Shown here: piece after piece, positions 16,240 to 25,200 of the stretch
How positions within the stretch are numbered: the stretch's first letter is position 1
Layout: each line of letters starts with the position of its first letter
Virus record (IMG/VR): IMGVR_UViG_3300009149_000073
Location: 1-44,090 of that record
Source of the DNA: a virus
Direction: 5' to 3' (one strand)
DNA length: 44,090 nucleotides
Made by a program: the position numbers and the translations under genes
Notes under the pieces: model-generated
What the model saw: only the letters and a program-made list of their open reading frames with translations
What the model was told of the DNA's origin: nothing
Databases searched by the model: none

Positions 16240-18057
16240 TTATCTCAATTCGTTAGTGTTAAATGTTACAACACCATCTACTCGGATTGCTCCGTAGAAC
16301 CTGTTATTAACAGACTTCTTAGCGTATCTGGTCATGATTCCCTTCACTGGTGCGAAGTTGAGCGGGTTGTACATTGTAGGAGTCAATTGCATTGGCACGT
16401 ATGGTGCGTAGATGTAACCTGTGTCCAACAAAGACTTACCTTTGTGTCCGATAATCATTGAGTTAGCTGGTGCATAAGGGTCACGGTACACTTGGTATCG
16501 TCCTCCCAATGAACCGATTCTCTCGATTCCCATGTTATATTGGTCTTGCTCTGGAGAAGCATCACTTACGTGGAAGTACTCCAAGTCATCGAATATTGCA
16601 GAAATCTCTGAAGATACTATGATGAAGTTAGCGCCACCTCTAAGAGTTGACTTATGGATTTGAGCCGAGATTTGATTTACCTTCGTAATCAAAGTTTGGT
16701 TCCAATCTTTTTGGGTGTATGCGTTTGCAGCAAGGCTAGCCTTTCTCCATCCGTTGTAATCCCATCGTAGTTGCCATGCACCTACTTTTCTTAGGTCTCT
16801 AAGAATCTCTCTATCAATCTCTGATGCTACTTGCTCAGAAAGCAATGCAGTCAATTCAGCTTCTGCGTCAATGTTGTGGAATGCACTAACATCTTGCGCC
16901 AATTCTGGTGACCATGTTGCTCTTAGCTTTCGTTCTTCAACAGAAACAACAACCTCATCAAGTGTGAAGGTTACTTCTCCCATTTCAGTTTCGAATTCTA
17001 GAGATGCGTACTCTGCCCATACTGCTCCGAATGCATCGGTTGTTGCACTGTATGTTGCTACAGCGCTACCAGTTTGTGCGGTCGCTCCAATGTATCCATC
17101 AAATGTTGATGTTCCGTCAGCTTCTGCTGGGTGACTTAGGTCTGCACCTAGGTAGATAATACCATTTACGTCACAAATATCGTCATAAGAAACAAGTCCC
17201 TTTCCGTATCTTTGTGTTACCACTCTGAATGGTACTGAAGCACCAACTGCGATAATCGTGTTATTATCTTGGTCCAAGATAGCTGCACCTGTGTTATTCC
17301 AAATTGTCAAAGACGCAAGGAATGATTCAGTATCCATTTGGTTACCGTCTGGTCCAGTCAATCGACCTTTATTCTCTGATGAGAAACCTGATACTTGAAG
17401 TATGATTTCACGTACAGAACCATCAGTTGCCGCTGGCAATGCAGTACCAATTGCATAGGTAAAGTCACCATCTGTACCTAATGTTACAGGAATAGTTGAA
17501 CCAGTTACCATTGTAAGAGTACCTTTAGAGTTATCAAACATACCGTCATTGTAGAAAATGTCGTATAGGTTCTTAGCCATATTAGTAGGAACAACACAAC
17601 CGTTTGCACCAACACAGTCAGGAAGACCGTCAGATGCCATAGATGTATGACCAGAGAACTGAGTATTTGCATCAGTCCATCCAGCGTTTGGATAGTCACT
17701 ACCAGCGGTAGTTCCATCATTACGACTAGATGTTTGAGGTACGAAGAAGAACAACTTACCAATTGGCATGTTCATAGCTTGTACACTAACGATATCATTA
17801 GCTAATAATTTTGAGAATACCCTTCTTACGATAGGGAATACTACTGTTTCGAAAGAACCTGAAGAGGTTGCGTCAGTTGATTCTTTAATCAAGCTAGAAG
17901 CTTGGTTTTCGAACAATTGAGCTACGTTCTCTTTTACGTGGCCTTCCAAACCTTTTAGGAATCCTGTTGAATCCCATTTTGTTTGAACTTTGTGACGGAT
18001 GTCCTTCATGTGGTTAAGACCGATATTTCCGACAGTTCCAGAGTTTAAAAATGACAT
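16240..18057 (-). CDS. gp23: Major capsid protein, gp23-like
   Basis: This 605-residue protein forms the head shell. The N-terminal part matches the T4 gp23 layout: a short pro-region followed by SSLIKES and VVFPIVRRVFSKLLANDIV, then SVQAMNMPIGKLFFF, like the gp23 segment around LVRRSMPNLIAYDI and VQPM. The pro-region (about residues 1-59) contains possible prohead-protease sites of the [LI]xE type, LFE at 48-50 and IKE at 57-59. Later segments YGAIRVDGVVTFN and IDREILRDLR fit the HK97-like fold. It is 84 residues longer than T4 gp23, mostly through Thr/Gly-rich middle insertions. It is the last head gene, 33 bases after the scaffold-like gene, and ends at a strong terminator. Confidence 0.92.
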   Translation of the reverse strand: MSFLNSGTVGNIGLNHMKDIRHKVQTKWDSTGFLKGLEGHVKENVAQLFENQASSLIKESTDATSSGSFETVVFPIVRRVFSKLLANDIVSVQAMNMPIGKLFFFVPQTSSRNDGTTAGSDYPNAGWTDANTQFSGHTSMASDGLPDCVGANGCVVPTNMAKNLYDIFYNDGMFDNSKGTLTMVTGSTIPVTLGTDGDFTYAIGTALPAATDGSVREIILQVSGFSSENKGRLTGPDGNQMDTESFLASLTIWNNTGAAILDQDNNTIIAVGASVPFRVVTQRYGKGLVSYDDICDVNGIIYLGADLSHPAEADGTSTFDGYIGATAQTGSAVATYSATTDAFGAVWAEYASLEFETEMGEVTFTLDEVVVSVEERKLRATWSPELAQDVSAFHNIDAEAELTALLSEQVASEIDREILRDLRKVGAWQLRWDYNGWRKASLAANAYTQKDWNQTLITKVNQISAQIHKSTLRGGANFIIVSSEISAIFDDLEYFHVSDASPEQDQYNMGIERIGSLGGRYQVYRDPYAPANSMIIGHKGKSLLDTGYIYAPYVPMQLTPTMYNPLNFAPVKGIMTRYAKKSVNNRFYGAIRVDGVVTFNTNELR

Positions 18058-18090
18058 GATTTTTATTTTTTAATTGATTGTTATTTGTTA

Positions 18091-19632
18091 TTATTTTCTA
18101 TCTACTCGATAATTCATTAATTCTAATGTACGTGCAGTATCTTTATCTACAAAAGCGCTTTGCTCATTAAGTTGTGTAGAACCAGTTCCGATTGTGCTAT
18201 CTAAAGTGTTAACATTCTCAGTAAGTGTAGTTCTTGACTCCAATTCCACTACAATTTTCTTGTAAAGGTCTTTAGACTCAGTGATTGACTTAACTTCGTT
18301 GTCGAATCTCTTTATAATCGCTGCTTTTTCGTTTTTAGTAGTAGCGTGTTCCATAAAGATTCGGACTGCATTTGTTAGATTTGTGCTGTAAACACCAGTA
18401 GTTGCTATCATCTTTCTGAATTCTCTCAAGTTAGCCTTGAATGATTCATTTTCTTCCTTAAGAGCTTTTGACTCTGCAAGAAGGTCAGAATAACTTACTG
18501 TTCCTTCAGCCGTAGGTACTTTCCCTGATTTTGCAATAGGTACTGCTCCAGCTCCTCTAGGTTGGCCTATATCGGCTTGTCCTGGAACTCGTCTAGAGTC
18601 AGATTGTCCTTTTGGAATGTGCTCTTCTAAAGGTTCTTCCTCACCTTCCATTACATGTGGTCCGTGATTACCATCTGAACTACTTCCACCTGCTTCGATT
18701 TTCTCTTCGGCTGGTAATGCAGTTGCTTTAGTTTTCGCGGTAGGGTCGGTTTTACCCTCAGCTCCCATGATATGCTCGGCATGTGCATCTCCTGAACCAT
18801 TTTTCGCTTCTGCTTCACCAAACCCGCCATCAAGGTTATCCCCTGTAAGACTTGAGTCTAATTCTTTAGAAGTTTGCGAATCTATATCACCCGTATTAGG
18901 TGGTGTAGTTTCTTTCATGTGTTCAGCATGTGCGCCTTCATTCTCATTTAAGCCTGTGATTTCGTATACTCTTCCTTCTTCGAATTCCAGTTCTTCTTCA
19001 TCTTCAGCTCCACCTTCTAGTCCTCCCATTTCTGGTTCTTCTTCTGGTTCTACAACTGGGTCTCCCATTGGCTCCTCAAGACCACCTTCTAGTCCTCCCA
19101 TTTCTGGTTCTCCCATTGGTGCTTCAAGGTCTCCCATTTCAGCTCCACCTGCATTTGGCTTAATGATGTATTTTCCTGGTTCCGCGATATCTAAATGTAC
19201 TTCGTCACCTACAACTTCGATTTCATCTTCCGCTGACAATTCCTTGTACACTGAAATGACTTCATCGTCAGATGCTGATGTTAAGTCTAATTCGCTGCCC
19301 ATATCTGATGACATGTCATCAAGACCTTCCATACTCTCAGGTTCACCACCTTCAGAGTCAGCACTTACATCTATTGCTACAGATTCTTCATCCTCGCCTC
19401 CGATGCTTCCTTCACCATCAACTGGCAAGTCCATTGGAGCTTCGTCAGAAGTTTCAGTATCTTCTACATCTTCTTCTTCGAAATCTTCGTTAAGAGATTC
19501 CTTTACAACACTTTCAATTTCTTCTCTGGCTACCTGTCGAAGTATTTCTTTAGTGTTTTCGTTTAAAGCGTCCTTAATCGCTTGGATTTCAAGCAACGCC
19601 TCGTTCGTAATTTCTTTTTTATTTTCGTCCAT
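18091..19632 (-). CDS. Prohead scaffold/core-like protein (gp22 position)
   Basis: In T4 order the gene between the prohead protease and the capsid gene encodes scaffold gp22. This 513-residue protein fits in position and character. Its first 70 residues are helical and acidic. A long middle is very acidic, rich in Glu, Gly, Met and Pro, with imperfect repeats such as EPEMGGLEGG and EEPMGDPVVEPEEEPEMGG. The C-terminal third is helical (LLAESKALKEENESFKANL) and probably coiled. It ends with LELMNYRVDRK. It is much larger than T4 gp22 (269 aa) because of the repeats. Sequence identity to gp22 is not visible by eye, so the role is inferred from gene order and composition. Confidence 0.72.
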   Translation of the reverse strand: MDENKKEITNEALLEIQAIKDALNENTKEILRQVAREEIESVVKESLNEDFEEEDVEDTETSDEAPMDLPVDGEGSIGGEDEESVAIDVSADSEGGEPESMEGLDDMSSDMGSELDLTSASDDEVISVYKELSAEDEIEVVGDEVHLDIAEPGKYIIKPNAGGAEMGDLEAPMGEPEMGGLEGGLEEPMGDPVVEPEEEPEMGGLEGGAEDEEELEFEEGRVYEITGLNENEGAHAEHMKETTPPNTGDIDSQTSKELDSSLTGDNLDGGFGEAEAKNGSGDAHAEHIMGAEGKTDPTAKTKATALPAEEKIEAGGSSSDGNHGPHVMEGEEEPLEEHIPKGQSDSRRVPGQADIGQPRGAGAVPIAKSGKVPTAEGTVSYSDLLAESKALKEENESFKANLREFRKMIATTGVYSTNLTNAVRIFMEHATTKNEKAAIIKRFDNEVKSITESKDLYKKIVVELESRTTLTENVNTLDSTIGTGSTQLNEQSAFVDKDTARTLELMNYRVDRK

Positions 19633-19670
19633 TTTTGTAATTGGATTTAGAAAGTTTTTATTTTCTACTA

Positions 19671-19681
19671 AATAAATATAT
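19671..19681 (-). promoter_or_regulatory. Candidate late promoter box
   Basis: ATATATTTATT on the minus strand, 38 bases before the scaffold ATG, overlapping one arm of the inverted repeat at 19676-19716. Confidence 0.4.
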
Positions 19682-19716
19682 CTAGTAAGGGCAAAAGTCC
19701 AAAAAACTAGATATAT
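19676..19716. repeat. Perfect 11-bp inverted repeat upstream of scaffold gene
   Basis: ATATATCTAGT (19676-19686) and ACTAGATATAT (19706-19716) are exact reverse complements around a 19-base loop. One arm overlaps the promoter box, so it could act as an operator or as a leader hairpin. A second box-like element, GCTATTTATA, lies just beyond on the minus strand. No T run follows, so it is not a simple terminator. Confidence 0.6.
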
Positions 19717-19775
19717 CGTACTGAATATAAATAGCTTACAACTTAACGAAAGTCAGGAGACTTAGAAAAAACTTA

Positions 19776-20474
19776 TTAGTTCAGCAAAAATTGGTCTAAT
19801 CCACCTTCTAATAGAGTTGGCTTAATAACCTTCACTTCTTCAGTGTATGCTGCTTTATCGCTAGGGGAATTGAAAATCCAACTTCCTGGAGTGCTTGGGT
19901 TCGTCACAACGTCCCAACAGATTAATTCGAAATCTGATTGTACTAATTGCACACCACCAACATCTTCAACTGAACCAACACCTCTTGATGAAACTCCAAC
20001 TTTAATTCCTAGTCTTAGAAGATTTGCAACATGGTCACCCATCGTAGATGCGATTCCTAGGTTAACAAATCCTGGAGTCATAAGTATCTCAAGCTTACCC
20101 ATAAGGGTGTTTCCTTCCCACCACATCTCTACGATGTTATGTGATACTTTACTTCCTGAAATAATTGATGATTCTGGATGGTCTAGTTCGCCTAGTGCCC
20201 GTTTCTCTTGAATTAATTGTTGGTACGCTTGTTCTTGCGCTTTAAGTACGGCCTCTGGATAGACTCTGCCATTTCTGTTCTTGATACCGAACTTCTGAAG
20301 TACAGCATAAACATATAGGGGTTCAACAATTACTTGCTTACCTCTCTCTAGGTTTTTAATCTCATTGATGAAAGGTAAATTCCTCTCATCACTTGGTGAG
20401 ATATACCCAGCGTCTTGCTCAATTAGGAATCCAGTTCCTAGTTCCCCTGCTTTTAATGTAATTAACTCCGACAT
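19776..20474 (-). CDS. gp21: Prohead core protease, gp21-like (S78 family)
   Basis: The protein cleaves head proteins during maturation. It has 232 residues, close to T4 gp21 (212). Landmarks are the region NRNGRVYPEAVL, the catalytic His in GELDHPE (His99), the core strand WWEGNTLMGKLEIL, and the nucleophile region VGVSSRG (Ser162/Ser163), followed by FELICWDVVTNPSTPG. These match the gp21-type herpes-like assemblin fold. It sits upstream of the scaffold and capsid genes as in T4, behind its own late promoter box. The last residues (LLEGGLDQFLLN) may be a tail removed by self-cleavage. Confidence 0.9.
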   Translation of the reverse strand: MSELITLKAGELGTGFLIEQDAGYISPSDERNLPFINEIKNLERGKQVIVEPLYVYAVLQKFGIKNRNGRVYPEAVLKAQEQAYQQLIQEKRALGELDHPESSIISGSKVSHNIVEMWWEGNTLMGKLEILMTPGFVNLGIASTMGDHVANLLRLGIKVGVSSRGVGSVEDVGGVQLVQSDFELICWDVVTNPSTPGSWIFNSPSDKAAYTEEVKVIKPTLLEGGLDQFLLN

Positions 20475-20486
20475 ATTTACTTTTTC

Positions 20487-20496
20487 TATAAATATG
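20487..20496 (-). promoter_or_regulatory. Candidate late promoter box for gp21-like gene
   Basis: CATATTTATA on the minus strand, 12 bases before the ATG at 20474. Confidence 0.45.
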
Positions 20497-20513
20497 TTGG
20501 ACGAGGGTAAAGA

Positions 20514-20942
20514 TTACGTTTTCTTATTTTTGTTGAATATGAAAGCCTCACCGAATTCTTCGTATAAGGTACCTGTTAGTACCTGTATTAACGTTTCGAT
20601 GTCAGTGGTTAGGTCGTGTATACTTTTATCGGTAAACAGCGTTATATCGCAAGACATGAAGCTTTGCTTACCCAAACGTATCCCAGATACTCTCAAATCT
20701 AAATCTACGATGTATACGGTCTTGTTGAAGTTATCGGTTAAGTTACGATAGATACAATCTTTTATCCGCTTAGTTATTCTGCGTACGTACGTACCAGCAC
20801 CATCGTCATTATCGAATAATGGCTCAACCCAAGAGGTTAGGTCAATGTATACTGATTTATTAGTTGTTTGGTCTACCGTCCCATATGATGTTGAGAATCC
20901 GTACTCGGATTCCACCATAAATTTCTTTCCCTTCTTTTCCAT
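20514..20942 (-). CDS. Hypothetical head-module protein (142 aa)
   Basis: A mixed alpha/beta protein with no family I can name. It contains VYIDLTSWVEPLFD, a basic helix YVRRITKRIKDCIYRNL, then VYIVDLDLRVSGIRLGK strands and a C-terminal helix. It lies between the cupin-like gene and the gp21-like gene inside the head module, behind a late promoter box. By position it may correspond to one of the small T4 core genes (67, 68), but this is a guess. Confidence 0.7.
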   Translation of the reverse strand: MEKKGKKFMVESEYGFSTSYGTVDQTTNKSVYIDLTSWVEPLFDNDDGAGTYVRRITKRIKDCIYRNLTDNFNKTVYIVDLDLRVSGIRLGKQSFMSCDITLFTDKSIHDLTTDIETLIQVLTGTLYEEFGEAFIFNKNKKT

Positions 20943-20944
20943 AT

Positions 20945-20955
20945 ACTAAATATAG
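20945..20955 (-). promoter_or_regulatory. Candidate late promoter box
   Basis: CTATATTTAGT on the minus strand ends 2 bases before the ATG at 20942; a transcript would be leaderless or nearly so. Confidence 0.4.
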
Positions 20956-20957
20956 TC

Positions 20958-20988
20958 AAAAAAAAGGACTTAATCAAGTACTTTAAGT
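20958..20988 (-). terminator. Possible weak terminator after cupin-like gene
   Basis: On the minus strand ACTTAA and TTAAGT form a short stem and are followed by eight T. Stem is only 6 bp, so strength is doubtful. Confidence 0.4.
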
Positions 20989-20990
20989 AC

Positions 20991-21374
20991 TCACCCTAAC
21001 GTCTTGCGACTCTTGGACATTACGCAGAAAACGTATGCCTCTTCTTCGCAAAGAATTTCATGTTCTTCACCTTTTTCGAAAACTACAACATCACCCTCAC
21101 TGTACGTATCGCCAGTAACTAAGTTAGTTATAGAACCTACTCTAACATCTAGGATTTCATATTCCTCAGAATTCTGATGCTTGAGGCTTCTAGCTCCCGT
21201 TTCGTATCGTATTAAAAACCCATGATATTCATTAGGGGTTTTAATCCTCTTACATAGTGCGTTTTCACACACACCTACTCTATTCCATTTATCGTAAGCT
21301 GTTTCTCCGATTAAATCTCTACTAGATAATTTTACGGTATTAGTTACGACATCAATTCCAAAACTGTTGTTCAT
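20991..21374 (-). CDS. Cupin-domain protein
   Basis: The segment from about residue 50 has the two conserved cupin stretches. The first is YHGFLIRYETGARSLKHQN, in which a single His remains. The second is DTYSEGDVVVFEKGEEHEI, which resembles the second cupin motif G-D-...-P..-H. Cupins are small beta barrels that often bind a metal or sugar. The second motif has one His (KGEEHEI). The first 45 residues are unlike known cupins. In a head-gene cluster, a virion-associated or sugar-binding role is possible; the substrate is unknown. Confidence 0.7.
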   Translation of the reverse strand: MNNSFGIDVVTNTVKLSSRDLIGETAYDKWNRVGVCENALCKRIKTPNEYHGFLIRYETGARSLKHQNSEEYEILDVRVGSITNLVTGDTYSEGDVVVFEKGEEHEILCEEEAYVFCVMSKSRKTLG

Positions 21375-21381
21375 TATAAGA

Positions 21382-22149
21382 TTAGTTTAACGTTATTTTA
21401 AGGTCTAATAATTTTTTAGCCTCACTTATGAAAGTCTCCCCATCATACTTTAACCTAAGTAACTTGTCTTTTGTCGATAAAAGCTTTTCCTTTATCGTCA
21501 AATCTGCGTCAGTAATATTTTCATTTACCAAATCTACACACTCTCTAACCAACTCTACGAAAATAGTCTCACGTCCTTCAGTTGGTGTATTGATAATCTT
21601 CTTAAGAACACTCTTAGTATTCTCATCAAGCTTTTCATACTTTTTGTTGAAGTTGTTGACCATAATATTAGTCATTAGGTCCGTAGGCATATAATCCCCA
21701 CTTCCTTTTTCGGTTCCTTGGTTGTTCTTAATATGCTCTGCAATAACACCCTTAGCATCTAACCTAGAATCAACGTTCTTAAGGTTCGCTTTCTCCACCA
21801 TTAATTGGTGAATAGCTTCGTGCAATTTGGCGAATGGATTGTCAGGGTACTTAACGTTGGCTTCAGAGATTAAGTCAGCTAACTTATTATTAGCCTCCAC
21901 AATTTGCTTCTTAGAGTATCCCTCCATCAATCTAACATTCTCTCGAATGAATTCTGAAATGTTAGCATCGCTACCACCCAGCTTGTTCTGTAGGTTGGAA
22001 TACACCATGAACTCGTCTTGTAAAACTTTATTTTCCTTAAGAGTTTTCATAAACTTCTTAAACATCTTCTTATTGGTCTTCTTATTAGAAGAGATACCTT
22101 CCGCTAAAAACTCCATAACAATATGATTTAGTTCGCCAAAATTTTGCAT
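21382..22149 (-). CDS. Hypothetical helical head-module protein (255 aa)
   Basis: The protein is almost entirely helical and rich in Lys, Asn and Leu. It begins with an amphipathic helix (ELNHIVMEFLAEGI) and a basic region (SSNKKTNKKMFKKF). No catalytic or membrane motifs are seen. It lies 52 bases after the portal gene and 7 bases before the cupin-like gene. Gene order suggests an internal head or assembly factor, though no T4 counterpart can be recognised. Confidence 0.75.
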   Translation of the reverse strand: MQNFGELNHIVMEFLAEGISSNKKTNKKMFKKFMKTLKENKVLQDEFMVYSNLQNKLGGSDANISEFIRENVRLMEGYSKKQIVEANNKLADLISEANVKYPDNPFAKLHEAIHQLMVEKANLKNVDSRLDAKGVIAEHIKNNQGTEKGSGDYMPTDLMTNIMVNNFNKKYEKLDENTKSVLKKIINTPTEGRETIFVELVRECVDLVNENITDADLTIKEKLLSTKDKLLRLKYDGETFISEAKKLLDLKITLN

Positions 22150-22201
22150 AATTAACCGTTTAATTTAAATAGTTCGCTAAACATAGAAAAGACCAAGTAT
22201 G

Positions 22202-25200
22202 TTACGCGTTACCCTTATCCTTGTCCAACAACTTATCTATATTCCTCAAGACACCATCAATGTCGTCATTGATTCTTAGACCCCTATCGGTCATCTTAAC
22301 CTTGTTCTCATTTATGGTTTGGTCTTTCTTATCTACTAAAGATTCCATGAGCCTGTTCATCCAGATGTCATTTCGCTTATCTTTAACCTTAACCAACTGC
22401 TCAGTTAAGACTATCTTCTCCTCACGTAGTAGTTTACCGACTAACTTGATGTCTTCACCCATTTCTGGAATATCACCACCTAGGTCATCACCACCAGCAT
22501 CTCCTTCACCACCTAGGTCCTCACCGCCCATGTCTCCACCAATATCACCACCAGCTCCACCTTCATCTTCGATATTCACATCTTCATCTCCAAAGTCTAT
22601 ATCTTCTCCTCCCATTCCGCCTCCACCGAAGCCTCCGCCTCCACCAGCAGGTCCACCGTCTTCACCTTCTTCACCAGTTTGTCCACCCTCTCTAGCAACA
22701 TCTATGTCACCATATAGTTTGTCCACCTTATCGAATAGTTTAGTATTCTTAATAACAGACGCAGTGTTAGCCAATTCAGCGGCAGCAGCTTTCTCCATTC
22801 TTTGTTCAAGAAGGTCTTGCTTAATCTCTTCGTTACTCCACCCTAAAATTTCTCTTCTGGCTCTAGTCATTGACATAATACCAAATCCATTACCAGCATC
22901 AGCAACCGCTGTTTGAATAGCGGTGAACTGTTGTTGTAAATTCTCAATCCTAAGCATCTTAGCTTGGGTTGAAGGGTTATTCATCGTGATTGTGAAGTTA
23001 TCCAAATCATCATCAAATCCTAATAGATATAGGTGAATGATTGCCATCTTATTTAGCTCTTGGATAATAGCTTGTTGTAGTCTATTAATAGTTCTAGCGA
23101 ATCGAATATCCATCAACGCTAAATTCTTTCCATCACCAACTGGGTCGTCAAATCCTAGGAAGGACTTTGGTACTCTCAATGATGTGAATAACTTTCTTTG
23201 TAGGTACTCGATATCCGCGATTTGGTCTAGGTTCTGCGCTCCTGGAAGTGTGTCAATCGGTGTAGCTGCATTCTCATCTCTTACTGGGATGAAAATATCT
23301 TGGTCGTTGGCCAATTGATTGAACCTCAAGTCGATTTGTCCAGTTTGTGAATCCACAACACTGGCACGTTTAAAGTTGTTCGCAATATCATTAACGTATA
23401 CTTGCACATCTTCCACATCGATATTACCAACGTATACTTTAAATACTCTACGCTCTGGCGCTCTGGTAACCCTATATACTAGCATCGCATCTTCAGATAG
23501 TAACAATTGTTTCCATATTCTTCTGGCCTTTTCTAACACACTGGTACCATATGGTAAACGTCTGTCGTCACCCAATAATCGGAAGTGTGCAATTTGCCAT
23601 GCTTGGAATTCTAAATCTCTTCCTCTCCAGAAGAATCTAACCTTCTCTTCTTTACCAGCCTTTTCTCTTTGGTCGGTATCAATCTTAGTACTGTTAAGTT
23701 TAGCGGTAATAGTATCGTACACACCACCTTCTCTACGCTCCATTTCGAAGTTAGGAAGTTGCTTTGCACTTATAATACCTTTGGTGTCAGTGATGTTTAA
23801 GTATACGAAGTTATCTCCGTACTTACAGTTGGATAAAAAGACCCCAGAGTTTCTCGAATAGTTTCCATTTATATCCTTACCACACACAGGGAAGTTATGT
23901 CTATCGTGCTCCCCGTTAGGTCCTACAGCTTCTAAACAATAAACATCAGAGGTTTCGTTTAATTTAACAACGGAAACTACTTTATGATTTAATAAAGATT
24001 TTTCCTTAGTTTTACCTAGATAAATCGCCTTTGCTTTTACATAGTTTTTATCTAAAATTAAGTTTGGTCTAACTGATAAAACAAAGTCAAAATAATTTTT
24101 ATTTGTTTTCCTAAAAATAGTTTTCTTTAGGGTTGTTGGGTTAATTGATTTGGTTATGTCTTTCCTTATAGTGTAGGTTTCCTTAAATAAGGCGATAAAC
24201 TTATTATCGTATTTTAATAACTCGGCCAATTTCTTCGCCCCGATATACCCTTCGGTATTCTTTGTAATATTAGAAATATAGTCTAAACAAGAGTCACTGA
24301 TTTCAATGGTCATACCTTTCTTAGTCTTTTCCCTAAATTCGGTATCAGACCAATTGTTTAACATTTTTTCAGAACGAACGATGTTATGTTCAGAATGTAA
24401 GTTACTTGAATTGTATTCTTCAAAATCTTTAGGGTAAACACCAGACATCTCATTAGAAAGGCGTTGGCGCCTTTCGTCAGACCTGAGATACCTATCAATA
24501 CCTTCCATCCTTTTTTTGACTACTTCAGGAGAACCTAACACTTTATTAAAATGTTCTATATGTAACTTAAAATGGTCTGAATGGGTTAATCTAACCAAAT
24601 TAGTGGGCTTATTATTTAATTTGTTAAAATCTTGATGATGTGTATCAAACTGACCACCAACTCTTTTTTCGTAACCTAAGTCTCTAACACATTCATGTGC
24701 GACCATTGAATGCGTGAACTTATATTTAGTGGTACTAGGATTATACACTTTTTCGTAACCATTGATGCAATCTTTTTTCTTGTCACTTTTTCTAGTGTAA
24801 AATGGCATTAACGACTGTCCACTTATTAATTCATCTGCCCTCTTATAAGAACCATCTCTAAGCATGTATTCGTGGTCAGGTGTCGTATCCACATACGTAC
24901 CGTCATCCAACGTAATCCTTATTAATTCGCTATTTCTCCTAGTTAAATCACACCATGTTATTTTACTGGGTACTATTGCTTTAGTGTTATCCTGAACGGC
25001 ATAAGACCAAACTTCTTCACCATCTTTAATTTTATTAGATAATTCTTTAATAGTTACTTCGGTTCCATCTAATAAAGGTATTATACTATCTTCTCTAATA
25101 GGCATATTTCTAACCCACATAGGTAGAGTGGTATGTATGTCCATTCTGTTGAAGAACAAATCCTCCAAAATACCCTTAACTCTAGGACTATCCGAATAGA

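Noticed and set aside
18767-19675. Long plus-strand open frame (302 codons) opposite the scaffold-like gene
   Set aside because: It is the antisense shadow of a repetitive acidic gene: Ser/Pro-rich translation, no promoter, and the sense strand has clear gene-order support.
22221-22916. Plus-strand open frame opposite the end of the portal gene
   Set aside because: Pro/Ser-rich translation produced by the Gly/Asp-rich tract on the other strand; a shadow.
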